From positions 434,001 through 498,000 of the forward strand of contig WUJK01000014.1 in NCBI GenBank assembly GCA_011317545.1: a stretch of DNA of 64,000 nt, written 5' to 3'. Of the stretch, positions 12,550 through 24,303 are shown in pieces. The notes beneath the pieces were generated by a model that was not told the DNA's origin, did no database searches, and saw only the letters and a program-made list of their open reading frames with translations. Each line of letters starts with the position of its first letter. The stretch's first letter is position 1. Origin of the DNA: Coniella vitis. Lineage: Eukaryota > Ascomycota > Sordariomycetes > Diaporthales > Schizoparmaceae. Position numbers and translations under genes: made by a program.

Positions 12550-13110
12550 GGGCTGATTCACAGTTTTTGCTTGGACGTTCTAGCTACCGGTTGATGAAGA
12601 ATATAAGTCAAGACTGTTTGTTGGGTTTTCCAAAACAGCAAACGTCCTCGCTGCACATGCTATTTTCTTTTGCCCAAAATCTCTACAGCACTTGTCGTCG
12701 GTTAAACTCGACATGGCCTTGGAAGTGGTACAACTGGTGTGTGATGCTGTGAATATTGATTGGCAGCTGGTGACTTTTATATTTTGGCATCCTGCACAAG
12801 AATCGGCCGTCGAGCTGGGCCGGTGTACTATGCAATCAATGCGCTTTGAGAACATTGCTTTCCTGGCGCCTTCAAGCATGTGCATGCGGCTGCGACCGAT
12901 GGATGAAGAAGTGAGGCGGGACACAGTAGACGAGAGAGAAAAATGCAAGGTGGAGGGCAGCTCCAGTCGTCCCATATTTTTGAAGCATTCAAAAAGCAAT
13001 CACTTTTTCCAATAGATGGACTCGTGTCCGTGATCTCATTACATGTACATCGTGACCATGTTCCCAAGATCTCACTCATTACAGCATAACCTCGTATTCG
13101 TGACCGACGC
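12550..13110. other. Convergent spacer
   Basis: This region lies between the 3' ends of elg1 (+) and the Asp-His protein gene (-), and presumably holds both 3' UTRs. I saw no gene or RNA. Confidence 0.4.
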
Positions 13111-13740
13111 CTACCGGTAATAGTCCCCATCCCTTTCACCGAGTCTCGTCCCTGGTGCTGGAGCCCTCTGGACCACATACGTCCTGTCTCGTCCCGACGG
13201 CACCACAACAGTGTCTCCATCGGCATAATAATACCGTCGGCCCCTTGCAATCGGCGCCCCGTCCGTGCCGTCGCGATAGCCTGCTGAACCTCCAGCGCCA
13301 CCAGCAGCACTGCCATGTCCATCGGCAGAACTGCGCGGCACAACAGGCGCAGCAGGCGGCGCAGCAAAGGAAGCAACGGATGATGATGCACCACCACCGC
13401 CGCCAACAACAAACCGCCTAGATTCTGCATAGTACCGTCTTGCCTCCGGCGGCGGCGGTGGCGGCTCGACGAAGCGTCTCTCGCGTGACGCTGGGCCAGC
13501 ATACCGCGGCGGGTCCTCGTACTCGGCATCGTACGCTGTATAGCGGTTGTTCATGCTACTGTGATGCGGAAGAGCCCTTGCGGCGGCTGTCGTGGCGGCA
13601 GCCGCAACCGCAACACGCCGCTCCGTCCAGAAGTGCGCGCCTTGGTCACCGGCCATGGTGCGCGGCAGAGGAGGGCGGTGGTGGTATCTCTGGCGGAGGT
13701 ATTCTCTGCGAATGGCAGGGTCGTGTTCGTCGTCGTGGTC

Positions 13741-13781
<41 letters not shown>

Positions 13782-14607
13782 CGTCGTCGGCACCACGGCC
13801 ACGACCGTGGCTCCTCGCTCTCTCCTTGTCCTTCCTCTGCCTGCTGTGCTTCTCCTCGGCCTTCTCCCGCTCCCAGTCCTCCTTGTCGCCATAGGTGATC
13901 CCCCTGGGCCAGAACTTGTGCGCCGCCACCGTCGCGGCGCCAATGGCGCCCAGCATAATCAGCGACGTCTTGGCGACGTTTTCCATCTTCTCCTGCTTGG
14001 TGCTCGCGCTGTCGACGGGGTTCAGCACCGTGCGCAGGTGCGCTTTTGCCTTTGCGGATCTTCTGCCGCTGCCGCTGCCGCTGCCGTGTCGACTCCTACT
14101 CCTACTACGACGCCCTTCCGAGCCCGAGGAGCAAGAGGAGGAGTAGTAGTGTCGCGTGTCCTTGTCACCGTCGTCGTCATATTCCTTCTTCTCATCACCA
14201 CCACCACCGCTGTGGCCGTAGTAGTCATAGGAATCACCACCATCGTACCCATCGCTAGCGGAGGAATGGGCCCCAGCAGAGGCCGAACGGCCGCCCCGGT
14301 GGTGACGGCGAGTCCGCGTCTGGCTTCTGCTTCGGCCGCGGTTTTTGCGCCTGGCGGTGGTGGCAGTGGATGGTGATGGTGATGATGGTGATGATGAGCG
14401 ATGACGGCGGCGACCACCACCACCACCACCACCACCGTGTTGTCGCTCGTTTGGTGGAGGAGGAAGAGGCGGCGAAGAGGAGCCGTCGGCTGTGCTGGGT
14501 GTGTAGACGCCGTCGGTATACGGGGGGCGGCGGCTGCTGCTGCTGCGGGAGGGCGAGCGCGAGGCGGACGGGGTGCGCTCTCGTGAAGGGGAGACGTAGC
14601 GCGGCAT
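13111..14607 (-). CDS. Low-complexity fungal protein with one membrane segment and an Asp-His repeat
   Basis: Single exon, 498 aa from the ATG at 14607. The frame stays open for 80 codons upstream, but that part translates a Phe- and Thr-rich leader unlike protein, so the start MPRYVSPSRE is preferred. Order of parts: Arg/Ser-rich tail (1-110), Gly/Tyr/Asp-rich part (110-160), RS-like region (165-185), hydrophobic helix of about 18 residues (213-230) followed by HKFWPRGITYGDKEDWE, a charged Lys/Glu stretch, a 24-residue Asp-His tract (273-296), then an Ala/Gly/Tyr/Arg-rich tail. The HKFWPRG...KEDWE block after the membrane helix is, as far as I recall, the conserved core of an uncharacterised fungal family. 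Function is unknown. The Asp-His tract comes from a GTC/GTG-type microsatellite and could bind metal or be neutral slippage. Confidence 0.72.
13728..13796. repeat. GTCGTG hexanucleotide microsatellite within a gene
   Basis: Near-perfect tandem GTCGTG units. Read on the minus strand as CAC GAC they encode the alternating His-Asp tract of the overlapping gene, so unit-number changes stay in frame. Confidence 0.85.
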
Positions 14608-14998
14608 TGTTGTTGTTGTTGTTCCTCTTGTTGGAAGGGGGAGGGAGAGAAGAGATGTCGAGTCTGGAAACCTCAGCCAAGCTTGTTTGTTGTGAGAGCG
14701 CAAACGGCGCAGCCAAGGATTGGACAATTGTGGACACAATGACAAGTCCAAAAATATACCGTCGATCCTCAGAATGGTAAAAAAGAGAAAAAAGAAAAAA
14801 AAAGGCAAGGCGAGTGGGTAATAAGAGACAAGAGCCAAGCAACACACACAGAGAGACCAAGACTGGGGAAGAGAGAAAAGGGCAATACGTCAATGTGCAG
14901 TTCTAGCTGAACAACTCTGTAAGTAGTATCCTTGATACCGTTTCCTTGATGCCGTTTACGCGGGGCCTCCCCCGGTTCTAGCAAGCGCCCCCCCCCCG

Positions 14999-15045
14999 AC
15001 TCACTCACTCACTCACTCTCTCACTCTCTCACTCTCTCACTCACA
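14999..15045. repeat. TCAC/TCTC tetranucleotide repeat
   Basis: Tandem ACTC units interspersed with TCTC units, read directly from the sequence, just after a nine-base C run. Confidence 0.85.
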
Positions 15046-15213
15046 GACACAGAGAACTCACCAGGCACACACAGAAACACTACTCTGTAAGTATACTATG
15101 TATATGATGCCAGTGGGGGCCTCCAATTGGGCCCCCTTCCCCCTTCTCCGGGTCTTGTTTCAGCTGCTCTCTCGGTAAGGCTGAGCTGGGAACAACCACC
15201 GAGAAAGGGCACC

Positions 15214-15242
15214 GGCTGGCTGGCTGGCTGGCTGGCTGGCTG
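15214..15242. repeat. GGCT tetranucleotide repeat
   Basis: About seven tandem GGCT units between unique flanks. Confidence 0.85.
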
Positions 15243-15802
15243 TATGCACGTACGGACTGTGTGACTTTTTCATGTCGTACTACTGCAGATCGCGCATCGA
15301 GTTGAGAGATCAAGCACTTTTGCATTTGGCGAGCAATTGCCGACAGCTGAGACTCGCGCCGGTCAGGAAGTCCCGTCACCGCAGAGGGGGAGTGAGTGAA
15401 AAGTCAAGTAGCAACAAGAAATATATGTACTAAATACACACAGGGGGGGGGGGGGCAGGGCCGCCCAGGTGAGATGGATGAAACAGGATGCAGGATGTGC
15501 TGATGAAAAAACAAGAATAAATAAATGATGGCCGTGGTGGTGGTGGTGGTGGTGGGCCCGCGGCCCGCCATCCTCAGAGCCACAAAGCAAGTACTTATGG
15601 GCTCAGCGGTATAAGTATTTCACTATTCACCAAGTATGTATGGATCAAGAATAAAAGCCGGCGAGTGAGTACCTAGTGAAGCATTCCACAACTCCTGCAC
15701 CTGCTTACTATACTGAGCGCATGAGGTCACGCCTTTTGCCAGCCCACCTATTTTCTCTCTCCCGAGTCCCCGAGGCCTGCTGGATATTTTTTAACGGTGG
15801 GG

Positions 15803-15859
15803 ACGCTGATGCTGATGCTGACGCTGATGCTGATGCTGACGCTGGTGCTGATGCTGGCC
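15803..15859. repeat. GCTGAT/GCTGAC hexanucleotide-like repeat
   Basis: Tandem GCTGAT units with regular GCTGAC and one GCTGGT variant, giving a higher-order 18-bp period. Non-coding in any supported gene. Confidence 0.8.
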
Positions 15860-16087
15860 GCTATAATATACTGGCCTTTTTTGTTATTTTTTTAACCCTT
15901 CTCAGAACGTAAAAAGAAAAGAAAAAAAGAAAAAAATAGCCATCCAGTGAGCCAACTTCCTTTCAAGAACCCGCCAAGGTACCATAGTAGAACTCAAGCG
16001 AGGATTGACTCTCTACAACCTTCAATAAGAAGCCCATAACGAAACAGAAAACAACAGCCTATGCTTTTCGCTTCACTTTTTCTTAAT

Positions 16088-16103
16088 CCCCCCCCCCCCC
16101 CAA

Positions 16104-16141
<38 letters not shown>

Positions 16142-16142
16142 G
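16088..16142. repeat. Compound C14-(AC)n-(TA)n microsatellite
   Basis: Fourteen C, then about nine AC units, then about ten TA units without interruption. Confidence 0.9.
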
Positions 16143-16480
16143 CCTTGCCTGCAATAACAATAGACACGTTTTGCCCTTTGCTTTGCCTTTTCCCGATTCC
16201 AATTTTTGAAAAATCCCAAATTGGCTTTCTCCATTCAGATGTCCTTCCAAAGCACAGCGCAAAATCAGCGCAACCAAGCCCTCAGTCGGCAGTGATGTAG
16301 TTAGTAGTAGAGTAGTAATAAGAGGAGGGTTAAGGAAAAAAGAAAAAGAAAAAGAAAAGAAAAAGAAAACAATATAGCCATTGGTATACCATTTTACTGC
16401 AATCGTAATACTTTTTTTTTCTTAAGCCACCCCCCTCCCCTTCCCTCGGGGACTCACATCCATCACTATTCATTCCCCTT

Positions 16481-16543
16481 TCAACCTTCCGAGCTATACA
16501 CATCTTTTGCCCTTCTCGATCGCCCCGAAGTCCTAGTCGGTGC

Positions 16544-16582
<39 letters not shown>

Positions 16583-19500
16583 GGGCTTACTCCTCGTAGG
16601 CAAAGAACCCGCGGTTACAGCAGCAGCTTTCGACTTGGTGACAGCCGCGCTCCGTTTCGGAGGAGCCTCGTCCGGCTTGCGCTTGGGGTCTGCCTTTGCA
16701 GCAGCAGTCCGGCCACTTCGCCGGCCATTTGTTCCTCTTGTTGCTGCTGGTGCTGGTGCTGGTGATGGCGGTTGCTGCTCCTCGTCACTCTCTTCAGGTG
16801 GATCCGAGAGGTCGCTAGCTTCATCGGCGCCCACGTGCTCATTCTCCTTGTCATCCGTGTCCATCGGCTCAGGCCCATCAGCCTCTTCTTCTTCTTCTTC
16901 TTCTTCTTCTTCTTCTTCTTCTTTGTCCTCGTCCTGAGGCTCATCCTCGTCGTCGTTGTCGTCGTCGCCGCCGCCCACCCCCTGCTCCTCCTCGCCTCCC
17001 GATCCATAGTCCCACTCAGCCACACCCTCCAGCATCTCCTCATCGTCAACGTCCGAGTCCCGCTCTGCATACGTCGCGCTCTTGCGACCCGACGCCCGCC
17101 CGCTACGCCGGCGCTCCGATTCAGGCACCGCCGGCGATGCCGCGCGCTCTTTCTTCTTCTTGGGCTTGGCCGCCGCTGCCGCCGCCGCCTTGCTCTTGGA
17201 AGATGCCGCCTTCTTCAACGTGGTCTGCTTGCCCGTCTTGGTGGGTAGTTTGGCGTGCATGGGTCGTGGTGCCTTTGTCTTTTTGGCCGGTGGTTGGCCA
17301 TCATTGCGGTCGTCTGTCGACTTGCGCTTCTGTAGACAGTCAGTATGCTTTAGTCAGTCCATAAGTCCTTTTTTTGGGCAAGAGAATAAAAAAAGAAGTC
17401 CTAAAACAAAGAAGAAGGAAGAAAGAAGAAAAAAAGAAAAAAACACAAAAACATACCTTCTTGCGCTCCATCACTCTCAAAATCTCATCAACCTTGGCAT
17501 CCACACCTTCAGGAATGTACTGCTTCTCCGCCACCTCCTGCGCCGCCTCATGGCTTGGCAGCGCCAGAAACAGCCCCGTCGGCAGCCCAATCTTGCTGCC
17601 ATAGGCCTCAAACACCCACCCCTTGCGCTCCTGCCACTTGCGAATCACCGTCTGCGCCAGGTCGCTCACCATGTAGAGGTTCGTGCTTGCGTCCGGGCGG
17701 ATCGCGTCCTTGGTCTGCTTGACGCGCTCGGCATAGCGGAAAATCAGCCCCAGGTTCGCCTCGCGGGCCACGTTGCTGACGTAGTAGACCAGGTAGCGCG
17801 CGTGGTCGCCCAGCTCGTCCACCGACTCGCCCAGGTCCGGGTGGTGCGCCAGCAGGGAGATGAGGCGCGGCATGATGGCCTCCATGACCGAGTGCCCCGT
17901 GCGCTGGTAGTGGCTGACGCGCGACCGGATCCACGTCTCGGTGCCGTTGCGGAACTCGCTCACCGGCTCGTACGCCGTCAGGAAGATGATTGTGTAGAAC
18001 TTGGGCCGCAGCCGGCCCTGCACCAGGTACTTTTGCAGCTTGCCCACAAACGCCCTCCTCGTCTGCGGGTGCAGGTCCTGCGTGACAAAGGCAAGCGCGT
18101 TAAAGTCCGCGGGTGGGAGGAAATCATCGAGGTGCTTGTCCTTGCACAGCTTGAGCACCAGATGTGCCGCCAAGAGCCGCAGGCGAGCCTTGTAGTGCTG
18201 CGGAGTCTGCTTGTCCTTGCACATCTCGCCTTCGCGGACGATCAAGGTCTTGAGCATCTTGAACACGGGCCTGGCTCGTTGCTCCAGCTCGTCCTCGCCG
18301 CCATCGTTGCGGTCTTGGTCCTCGGCGCGCAGCCGGTTCACGAGGATCTTGAGAGCCAGGCACTTCGCAAGGCATTCCTCGTCCATGTCCGCATCGTCCA
18401 CCCAGGCAGGGTCGTTGTCGCTGGCGTGGGCGCGAACGTCTTTGAGAATGTCCTGGATCAGGGCCAGGATCGCCTGGTCGTGGTCAAGCGTGACCTTGGG
18501 TGCAAGGAGTTCCAGCTGTGCCACAATGGCGAGCTTGTTGAGGAAATGCGGCGCGCCGTACGTCCACTCTTTCATGACCTTTTGGAAGAGCTCTGTCGCG
18601 TTCTGCAGGCTCTTCTCTCCCTTCTTGGCCAAGAGAATGTTGACTGCGTACTTGGCGGCCTTCCAAGGCTTGCCGTACAGCGCAAAATTCACCATGACCT
18701 GCGTGAATTTCCTGTCACCGGGGATTTCGGAGGGATACTTGCGTGCGTACGACGCGCAGGCTTTCAGCGACTCCACAACGTTGGGCTCATTCTCCCTGGT
18801 CGCTGTCGGGGCTTTGTCTGCCAGGTCCTTGCAGAGATCACCGATGTGGGACTTGAAGAGGTCCGGCGTGCGCTGCGAAATCTCATTCAGGATCTCGTGT
18901 GCGGTCGCTCCAAAGTCGTTCAGGTTCGTCCTAGAGTAGTCCAAGATCGTGGACAGGTGGCTGCGGTTGAACATGAAGTATCCTGACCGGTACAGCAGGG
19001 GCACGAGAACGTCAGCAACGCCGATCTGCTGGTTGCCAAGCAGGCGCTTGACCAGCTCCTTGAGAGCGCCCTTGACCGTCTTGAATTCGTTTTCGGCGCC
19101 CACAATAAACTTGATGAGCTGGTAGTTGCGGCGGTCGTTGGCCTTTGCGAACCTGAACAGCTCCGCCTGCACCTTGGCATCATCGGGCAGGAACTGCGTG
19201 ATGTATTTGATGGTCTTTTGCAGATTGGCCGTCTTGCGCTCCTCGTCCTCGTCCATGACGCCGCCATTAAAGTCCCCACACGCCCGAAGGAACGTCTGCA
19301 GGACCTTGGCGAACTGGGGCTGCCGTGCCTGGATGGCGAAGAAGGCCTTCTTGGCATTCGGATCCAGCGCTCGCACAAGCAGCAGAATCCGCTCAGCTCT
19401 GATGGCGTCTGGGTCATAGCTGCCCGTGGCTGCTTGCGACTGAGACTGCGAGTTTCCATTGGCTCCTCTAGAGCCCTTCTTGGGCGGTGGAAATGCCAGC

Positions 19501-21361
19501 GGAATCAAACACTCGTAGACCACCCTGTCGAGAAGCACGTTAACTTCCAGATCGTTGGCATAGAAGGAACTGTAAATCTTGGATGGTGCGGCCGAGAGTG
19601 CCTCCTCGACCACCTTATTGCCAGCAAGGATCTCGCCGGAGGAAATCGCCCACAGCTTGCCGAGAAGGGCCATCGCATCAACGCGCACCTGTGGTCGCCG
19701 GTCTCGACATCTGTCTGCAAGGCTGGACAAGATGGTGTTCTCCTTCTCGAGCCCACCATCGGACGCCAACTTCAAGATCAAATCGCGGAAGCCAAAAGAC
19801 TCGATTGCTTTGACGCCAGCCAGCCGAACCTTTTCGTCGCTGTCGTTGAGCTTCTCGCCAAGACCGCGCACCAGGTTCTTTTCTTCTTCGCGGCTGAAGC
19901 CAATGCCTCCGGCATTTGTCGACAGAATGTAGCCCACTGCCGTGGTCCACGAGGCCCGAATGACGGGCGATTTATCATTTTTGCGGCTCAAGAAGTTCTG
20001 GTATGGCTGGTGGTATGTTTGGGCAAAGGATAGCGGCGAGAGCGGGGTGGTCAGAGGGTTGGAGGGGACATCGTCCGTCTCGAAATCGGACATTTTGTAG
20101 AGAGGGTAGGCGGCGGGATCCAAGGCGGGCGGTGGCGGCGGTCCTGCGGCTCCAATGCCTGCAATCACGTCTCCAAGCGCCTCCGTAGCAAGCAGTCGCA
20201 GGTTGACATTGTCTGCAGACAACTCGGCGTCAAGCTGGGGCACAACATTCTGCAGGAGACCTGGTGCGGCCTTCCAGAGCTCTCGAATCAAAAGATGCGC
20301 CTTCCTCAGCTCCTTCAGGTCCTCATCGGACGGACCAGTCTGGCCATCTTCATCGTCCGAGTCTGCGCCTGCGCGTTGCCCGTTGCTGCCCGCCAGGCCA
20401 GAGGCCTCCATGATGACATCGCTAAAGTACTGCCCCACGTACCGCGACATCTTTTCTTGGCTGGCCAGGCAGACGGATCGCGACATCTTGTACGCGGCAG
20501 GCTCCTCCTTCAAGAGGAGAGTGGTCTGGCTCTCGTCGCGTGCCCCGTGGTCTGACTTGTCCTTGACAGCGCCCGGCGCAGCGGCGCGCAAGAACTGCGC
20601 CATAATGACATCGACCACCTTGGACGGCACGGTCGAGGCCTCGTCAATCAGCATTTCGAGAATCTGCGTCATGTAATGTTCGACATCCTTGCCGACGGGC
20701 TCGCCAGAGGAGGAGGCCTTGGAGCCCGACACGGTGTCGAAGCAATTGGTAAAGAGGCGCACGAATAGCTCGTCATTGTTGGGGATCTCGTCGAGCAGGA
20801 GAATGCTTTGCACTTCGGCGAGGGAGATGAGGACGTATTTGTGTTGATTGTTCCACGTGGAGGATGGATCTTGCAGGGCGGGCAGAGTGTAGGTTATGAA
20901 CAGGGCGAAGATGTCCTGGGGCCCGCGAGGAAGATGGTCAACGCGCATATCCCAAGCAAAGAACGGCTCACGTCACCGGAGACAAAGTCTGACAGCCACA
21001 GCGGCCCAAGGCTCACCTTCAATTGTTTGGGCGTGAACGGCGCGTCTGGGGCGCAAATCTTGAGGATGTCGACCAAGCAACATGCGGCAAAGGCCTTGAC
21101 GCCCTTGTCCTTGTGCCCGAGAATGTGGGTGGACGAGAGCTCCTCAGCGACCTTGTTGAGGGACTCCTTGTGCTCCCAGTCCTGGTCCAATTCGGTCAAT
21201 TCCTTGGAGAGTCGGTCGAGACGCTTGACGAGCTCGGCGGTGGGAATGGCTCGGCCGGCGCGCCAGGAGAGCGGCTCGTTGAACTGGAGGCCCTCGGGGT
21301 CGCGTTCCTCCTCCTGCTCTTCTTCAGGCGCGGGCTCGGCAGCCCTTCTCCGTCGAGACAT
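16481..21361 (-). CDS. pds5: Pds5, cohesin-associated HEAT-repeat protein
   Basis: Pds5 binds cohesin on chromosomes and controls its loading, acetylation, maintenance and Wapl-dependent release. Three exons: 21017-21361, 17457-20915 and 16481-17329, giving 1550 aa. Both introns (101 and 127 bp) are phase 0; donors are GTGAGC and GTATGT, acceptors CCCCAG and TACAG. The exon 1-2 join gives APDAPFTPKQLK followed by DIFALFITYTLPAL, the conserved Pds5 N-terminal block, so the ATG inside intron 1 is not used. The middle 1100 residues are HEAT-like helices. The C-terminal exon is a disordered basic/acidic tail with a long Glu run and an Ala run from triplet repeats, plus RRRSGRASGRKSA-like basic patches. 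Length fits fungal Pds5. A 634-codon opposite-strand open frame inside it is a shadow. Confidence 0.92.
16545..16581. repeat. GCT triplet repeat in pds5 exon 3
   Basis: About a dozen GCT units on the plus strand. On the minus strand they encode most of the Ala run near the Pds5 C terminus. Confidence 0.9.
16884..16923. repeat. CTT triplet repeat in pds5 exon 3
   Basis: About thirteen CTT units (GAA on the coding strand) encode a Glu run in the acidic Pds5 tail. Confidence 0.9.
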
Positions 21362-21604
21362 GATGCGTCGTCAGTCTGGCTGGTCTGGGGCGCGACGGCG
21401 GTGTCAGGATCGACGCCCAAGAGGGAGAGATGCGTGGTGGGCGGTGGACGGTGAGCGTTGGGTGAGGTGCAGGCAGAGTGGCGGCGGGCCGGCGCAAATG
21501 GCGTGGGAAACAAACACGAGTCGCTGCGCTGCGAATCAAAACAATCGCGACCCGGGTTGGGCGTCTGGCGGGTTGATGTGGTAAAGCTACAGAGGCCCAC
21601 TAAG

Positions 21605-21658
21605 CGTCCGTCCGTCCGTCCGTCCGGGCCTGGGTCTGGGTCTGGGTCTGGGTCTGGT
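21605..21658. repeat. CGTC then GGGTCT tandem repeats
   Basis: Five CGTC units (21605-21626) followed by about five TGGGTC units (to 21658) upstream of the pds5 start. Confidence 0.85.
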
Positions 21659-21877
21659 CGCGGAGCTGCAGCAGGCGGCAGGGGGAGCAGGGAGCTCCAA
21701 CACGGAGCGGATGCTACTATGTAAGGAGTTGGGTATGAAATATTGGTGTTTGGATGTGCAGGCGTCGATTTACTGCGTGGCATCGAGTCGAAAATGGGTG
21801 ATGCTGCACAACGGTGAGAGGATTCTGATTCTTTGCAGTCGGTGGGAATTTACGCTGGGCTTCTACTGCCTCTGTAA

Positions 21878-21931
21878 GCTGCTGGGCTGCTGAGCTGCTG
21901 GGCTGCTGAGCTGCTGGGCTGCTGGGCTGCT
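21878..21931. repeat. GAGCTGCTGGGCTGCT minisatellite
   Basis: About three and a half copies of a 16-bp unit built from GCTGCTGG subunits, read directly from the sequence. Confidence 0.85.
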
Positions 21932-24303
21932 ACAGGTAAAACACGCGGCACCACTGCCCACTATATGTGTGGTAACTAACTGTACGCGACACGCTGCCTG
22001 CCTCTAGCAGGGGCAGCTCTAGTAATAGCGCGTGGCCCCAACTCCATCATGGTCAAGTAAGAAGTACTTTGGTACTTCTCTGAGGTACTCGACGACACAT
22101 GTCAGTTCAGCAGCTTAGCTTGTCGATGCTCAATTCTGAATTTCCCCCTCCATCGACAAGCTCACCAATGCACCAACCTCTTCTCAATCTCTCGACTGTA
22201 ATCACCAAGACTCCAAGGCAGAGATTATCGAACTACCCATGGGTCTGGATGGCTCTGGGATTTCCACAATCAGAGCAGATGATGATGCCTCCAACCTGAT
22301 AAGCCATGGCCTGGCTAAGAGCACAGGTACTCGGAATTTAATGGCTGCTTCATGTTCACATCTGGACAGAGAGCGACGGAGTCCAGCAGTGAAGCGTGCA
22401 TCAAGGCTAAGAAAACCCGTATGTCTAACTACTGGGCGCTGCACAACGCGGGCTTCAATGGATGGATTGCTGCCAGATTCAGTCTGGATACCGACAGCTT
22501 GACAAGCGTCCAGGTGAGCCTGTTCGACAGTCACATCATCTGGTCGATTGGGAACGCTTCGAGTGTTGCATTCTTCCCCTGGCACCAGTCTCTGCCAGGC
22601 AGTGTTGGGTCTGGCTGAGTGCAAGAGGAGGGCCGGGCTAATGATCTCCATGTGTCCAGCAAGCTCTGGATATCTCTTTCAAAAGGGTGAGTGTGGATGT
22701 TAATGCACAAGTGTGTTTTTGGCATGATCAATGTCTACTTGAATCCTGGCCCTGCATTATGGGAAGCGAGGGAGCGTTGTCTTGAGTATGGATGCTGGAG
22801 GCCAAGTGGACTTGCTCATCCTCTGCCTAGAACTTTCACCAAGATTCATCTTTCCCTGCTGTGGGCTTGGAGATGCCACATCTTGCTTGCATGATGTGAA
22901 GGCTTTCCATGTGACCAAGTGGTTATATTCAGTCTGGAACTATGGATTGCAGGCATATACACAAAGTATACAACTCTGCTGTGGCCAAGGCATGGTCTTT
23001 GACACTTCACCGGACTGCTGTTGGAGGATCGTGATACCAAGATCTGCATCCCATATTTATATTTGAAAGGCCTTTGCTTTCCCCAGCCCACTCACTCTCT
23101 AACCAGAGCCAAGTCAGCAGAGCAGAGGTCCTTGTTACTGTTACTGCCACCCAGGATATCAGCATTCTTCAGGATTCATGTTCGTGCCTATGCCATCACT
23201 TTGGGCTGCTGTTCAAGATAGCCTGGATGCTGATGGACACTTTCTGGACACTTTCTGGTAGGTGCTCGCCAACAGTACTGCTACTGGCCAAGTTGTGGCA
23301 AGTCAAGAGCTCTGTCACCCTACTACACCAGGCTTGGTCAGAATGCTCGCAGGTCATCCACCTGCCTGTTGAGGGCAGAATATGTCTTCCTCAAATCCCA
23401 GATACCACCAGCCAACGAACAAAGCGATTGGATCTCCCTCATATGTTCAGTGAAATGGCAGTGCTGTGGCTTGTCCACGCTGCTGGGCCATTGTCAGCTC
23501 TGCTCAGCTTTCTGGCATGGGAAGGCTAGGTTGGATTGGATTGGCTCAGGCTGGGCTGGCTTGCAAGTCTCGACAACAACACGACGGATATCACCACGTT
23601 TGTGACATAGGTACCCTGCCGTCGCCGTGGCCACAAGCTCTCGGGGGCCCAGGTAGCTGGCACCCTTTCCACTGCCTTGATCTTCTCTTTCCTCCTCTGA
23701 GCTCGTGGACGGATCTGACCTCTTCCTCTTCACCACTCGCCACCCTGAGCATCGCGAAATCCGCAACCGCTCGCCTCTTTCCGCCACCATCACCCGTTCA
23801 GCTGTTCCCCAAAGGTATGTGCTACAGTCACTTGTTACGCTTGTCCTCCGTGCCCCTTGCAATCGGCTCTTGAGTAACGGAGGCCTGCAAACATCAACTC
23901 CTCGAAACGCGTCGCACGACAGTTCCCGTCTGCCCAACCCGCTCGCCCCTTGGGCCACTCATCTTTGCGCTTCATCTTCACCAAACACTTCGTCTACCCA
24001 AGTCTCCCGCTACACCGCTCCCGCTTCCTGATCCTGTCACTGTCTCTTCCTCCTACCATCCCCTGATCTTGTGCTTGGCGCACTTGCCTTCGTTTCAGTT
24101 GCTTTGTCCAGCTCACCAGCACTGCAAAACACCACCCTCATTTGACGTTTGCGAGCTTGCGGTTGCATGAAAAAAGCTCCGCAAGCACAACGTTCCTTGG
24201 AGCTTCACCCCAAGAAGACTCTCTGTTTTGCTCGGGAGAGATTTGGCCTTGCTCTGACAGTTCCAATTTCTACAGACTCATCCTGACAGACGCGACTGGC
24301 ACA

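Larger units (their letters stand above)
14608..16480. other. 1.9-kb microsatellite-rich spacer
   Basis: It holds the presumed promoter of the Asp-His protein gene and the pds5 3' flank. It is packed with simple repeats: TCAC/TCTC at 14999-15045, GGCT at 15214-15242, G13 at 15443-15455, GTG near 15535-15554, GCTGAT/GCTGAC at 15803-15859, and C14-(AC)n-(TA)n at 16088-16142. No supported gene. Confidence 0.6.
21362..24303. other. 2.9-kb divergent spacer between pds5 and the surface-protein gene
   Basis: It should contain both promoters and possibly a long 5' leader of the rightward gene; the last 600 bp are CT- and CA-rich, as in fungal promoters. It carries CGTC, GGGTCT and CTGCTGGG minisatellites near the pds5 end. 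Open frames at 22.1-23.6 kb are short, overlap each other on both strands and show no domain, so I call no gene. Confidence 0.5.

Noticed and set aside
13561..14376. 271-codon plus-strand frame with a long Val run
   Set aside because: It reads the Asp-His microsatellite of the minus-strand gene backwards. No domain, and composition follows the repeat.
17082..18986. 634-codon plus-strand open frame
   Set aside because: It lies opposite pds5 exons 2 and 3 and crosses the pds5 intron. Its composition is that of an antisense shadow, and pds5 is supported by conserved motifs and splice phase.
22099..23605. Several 60-150 codon frames in the pds5 upstream spacer
   Set aside because: They overlap on both strands, lack domains, and the region fits promoter and leader sequence.
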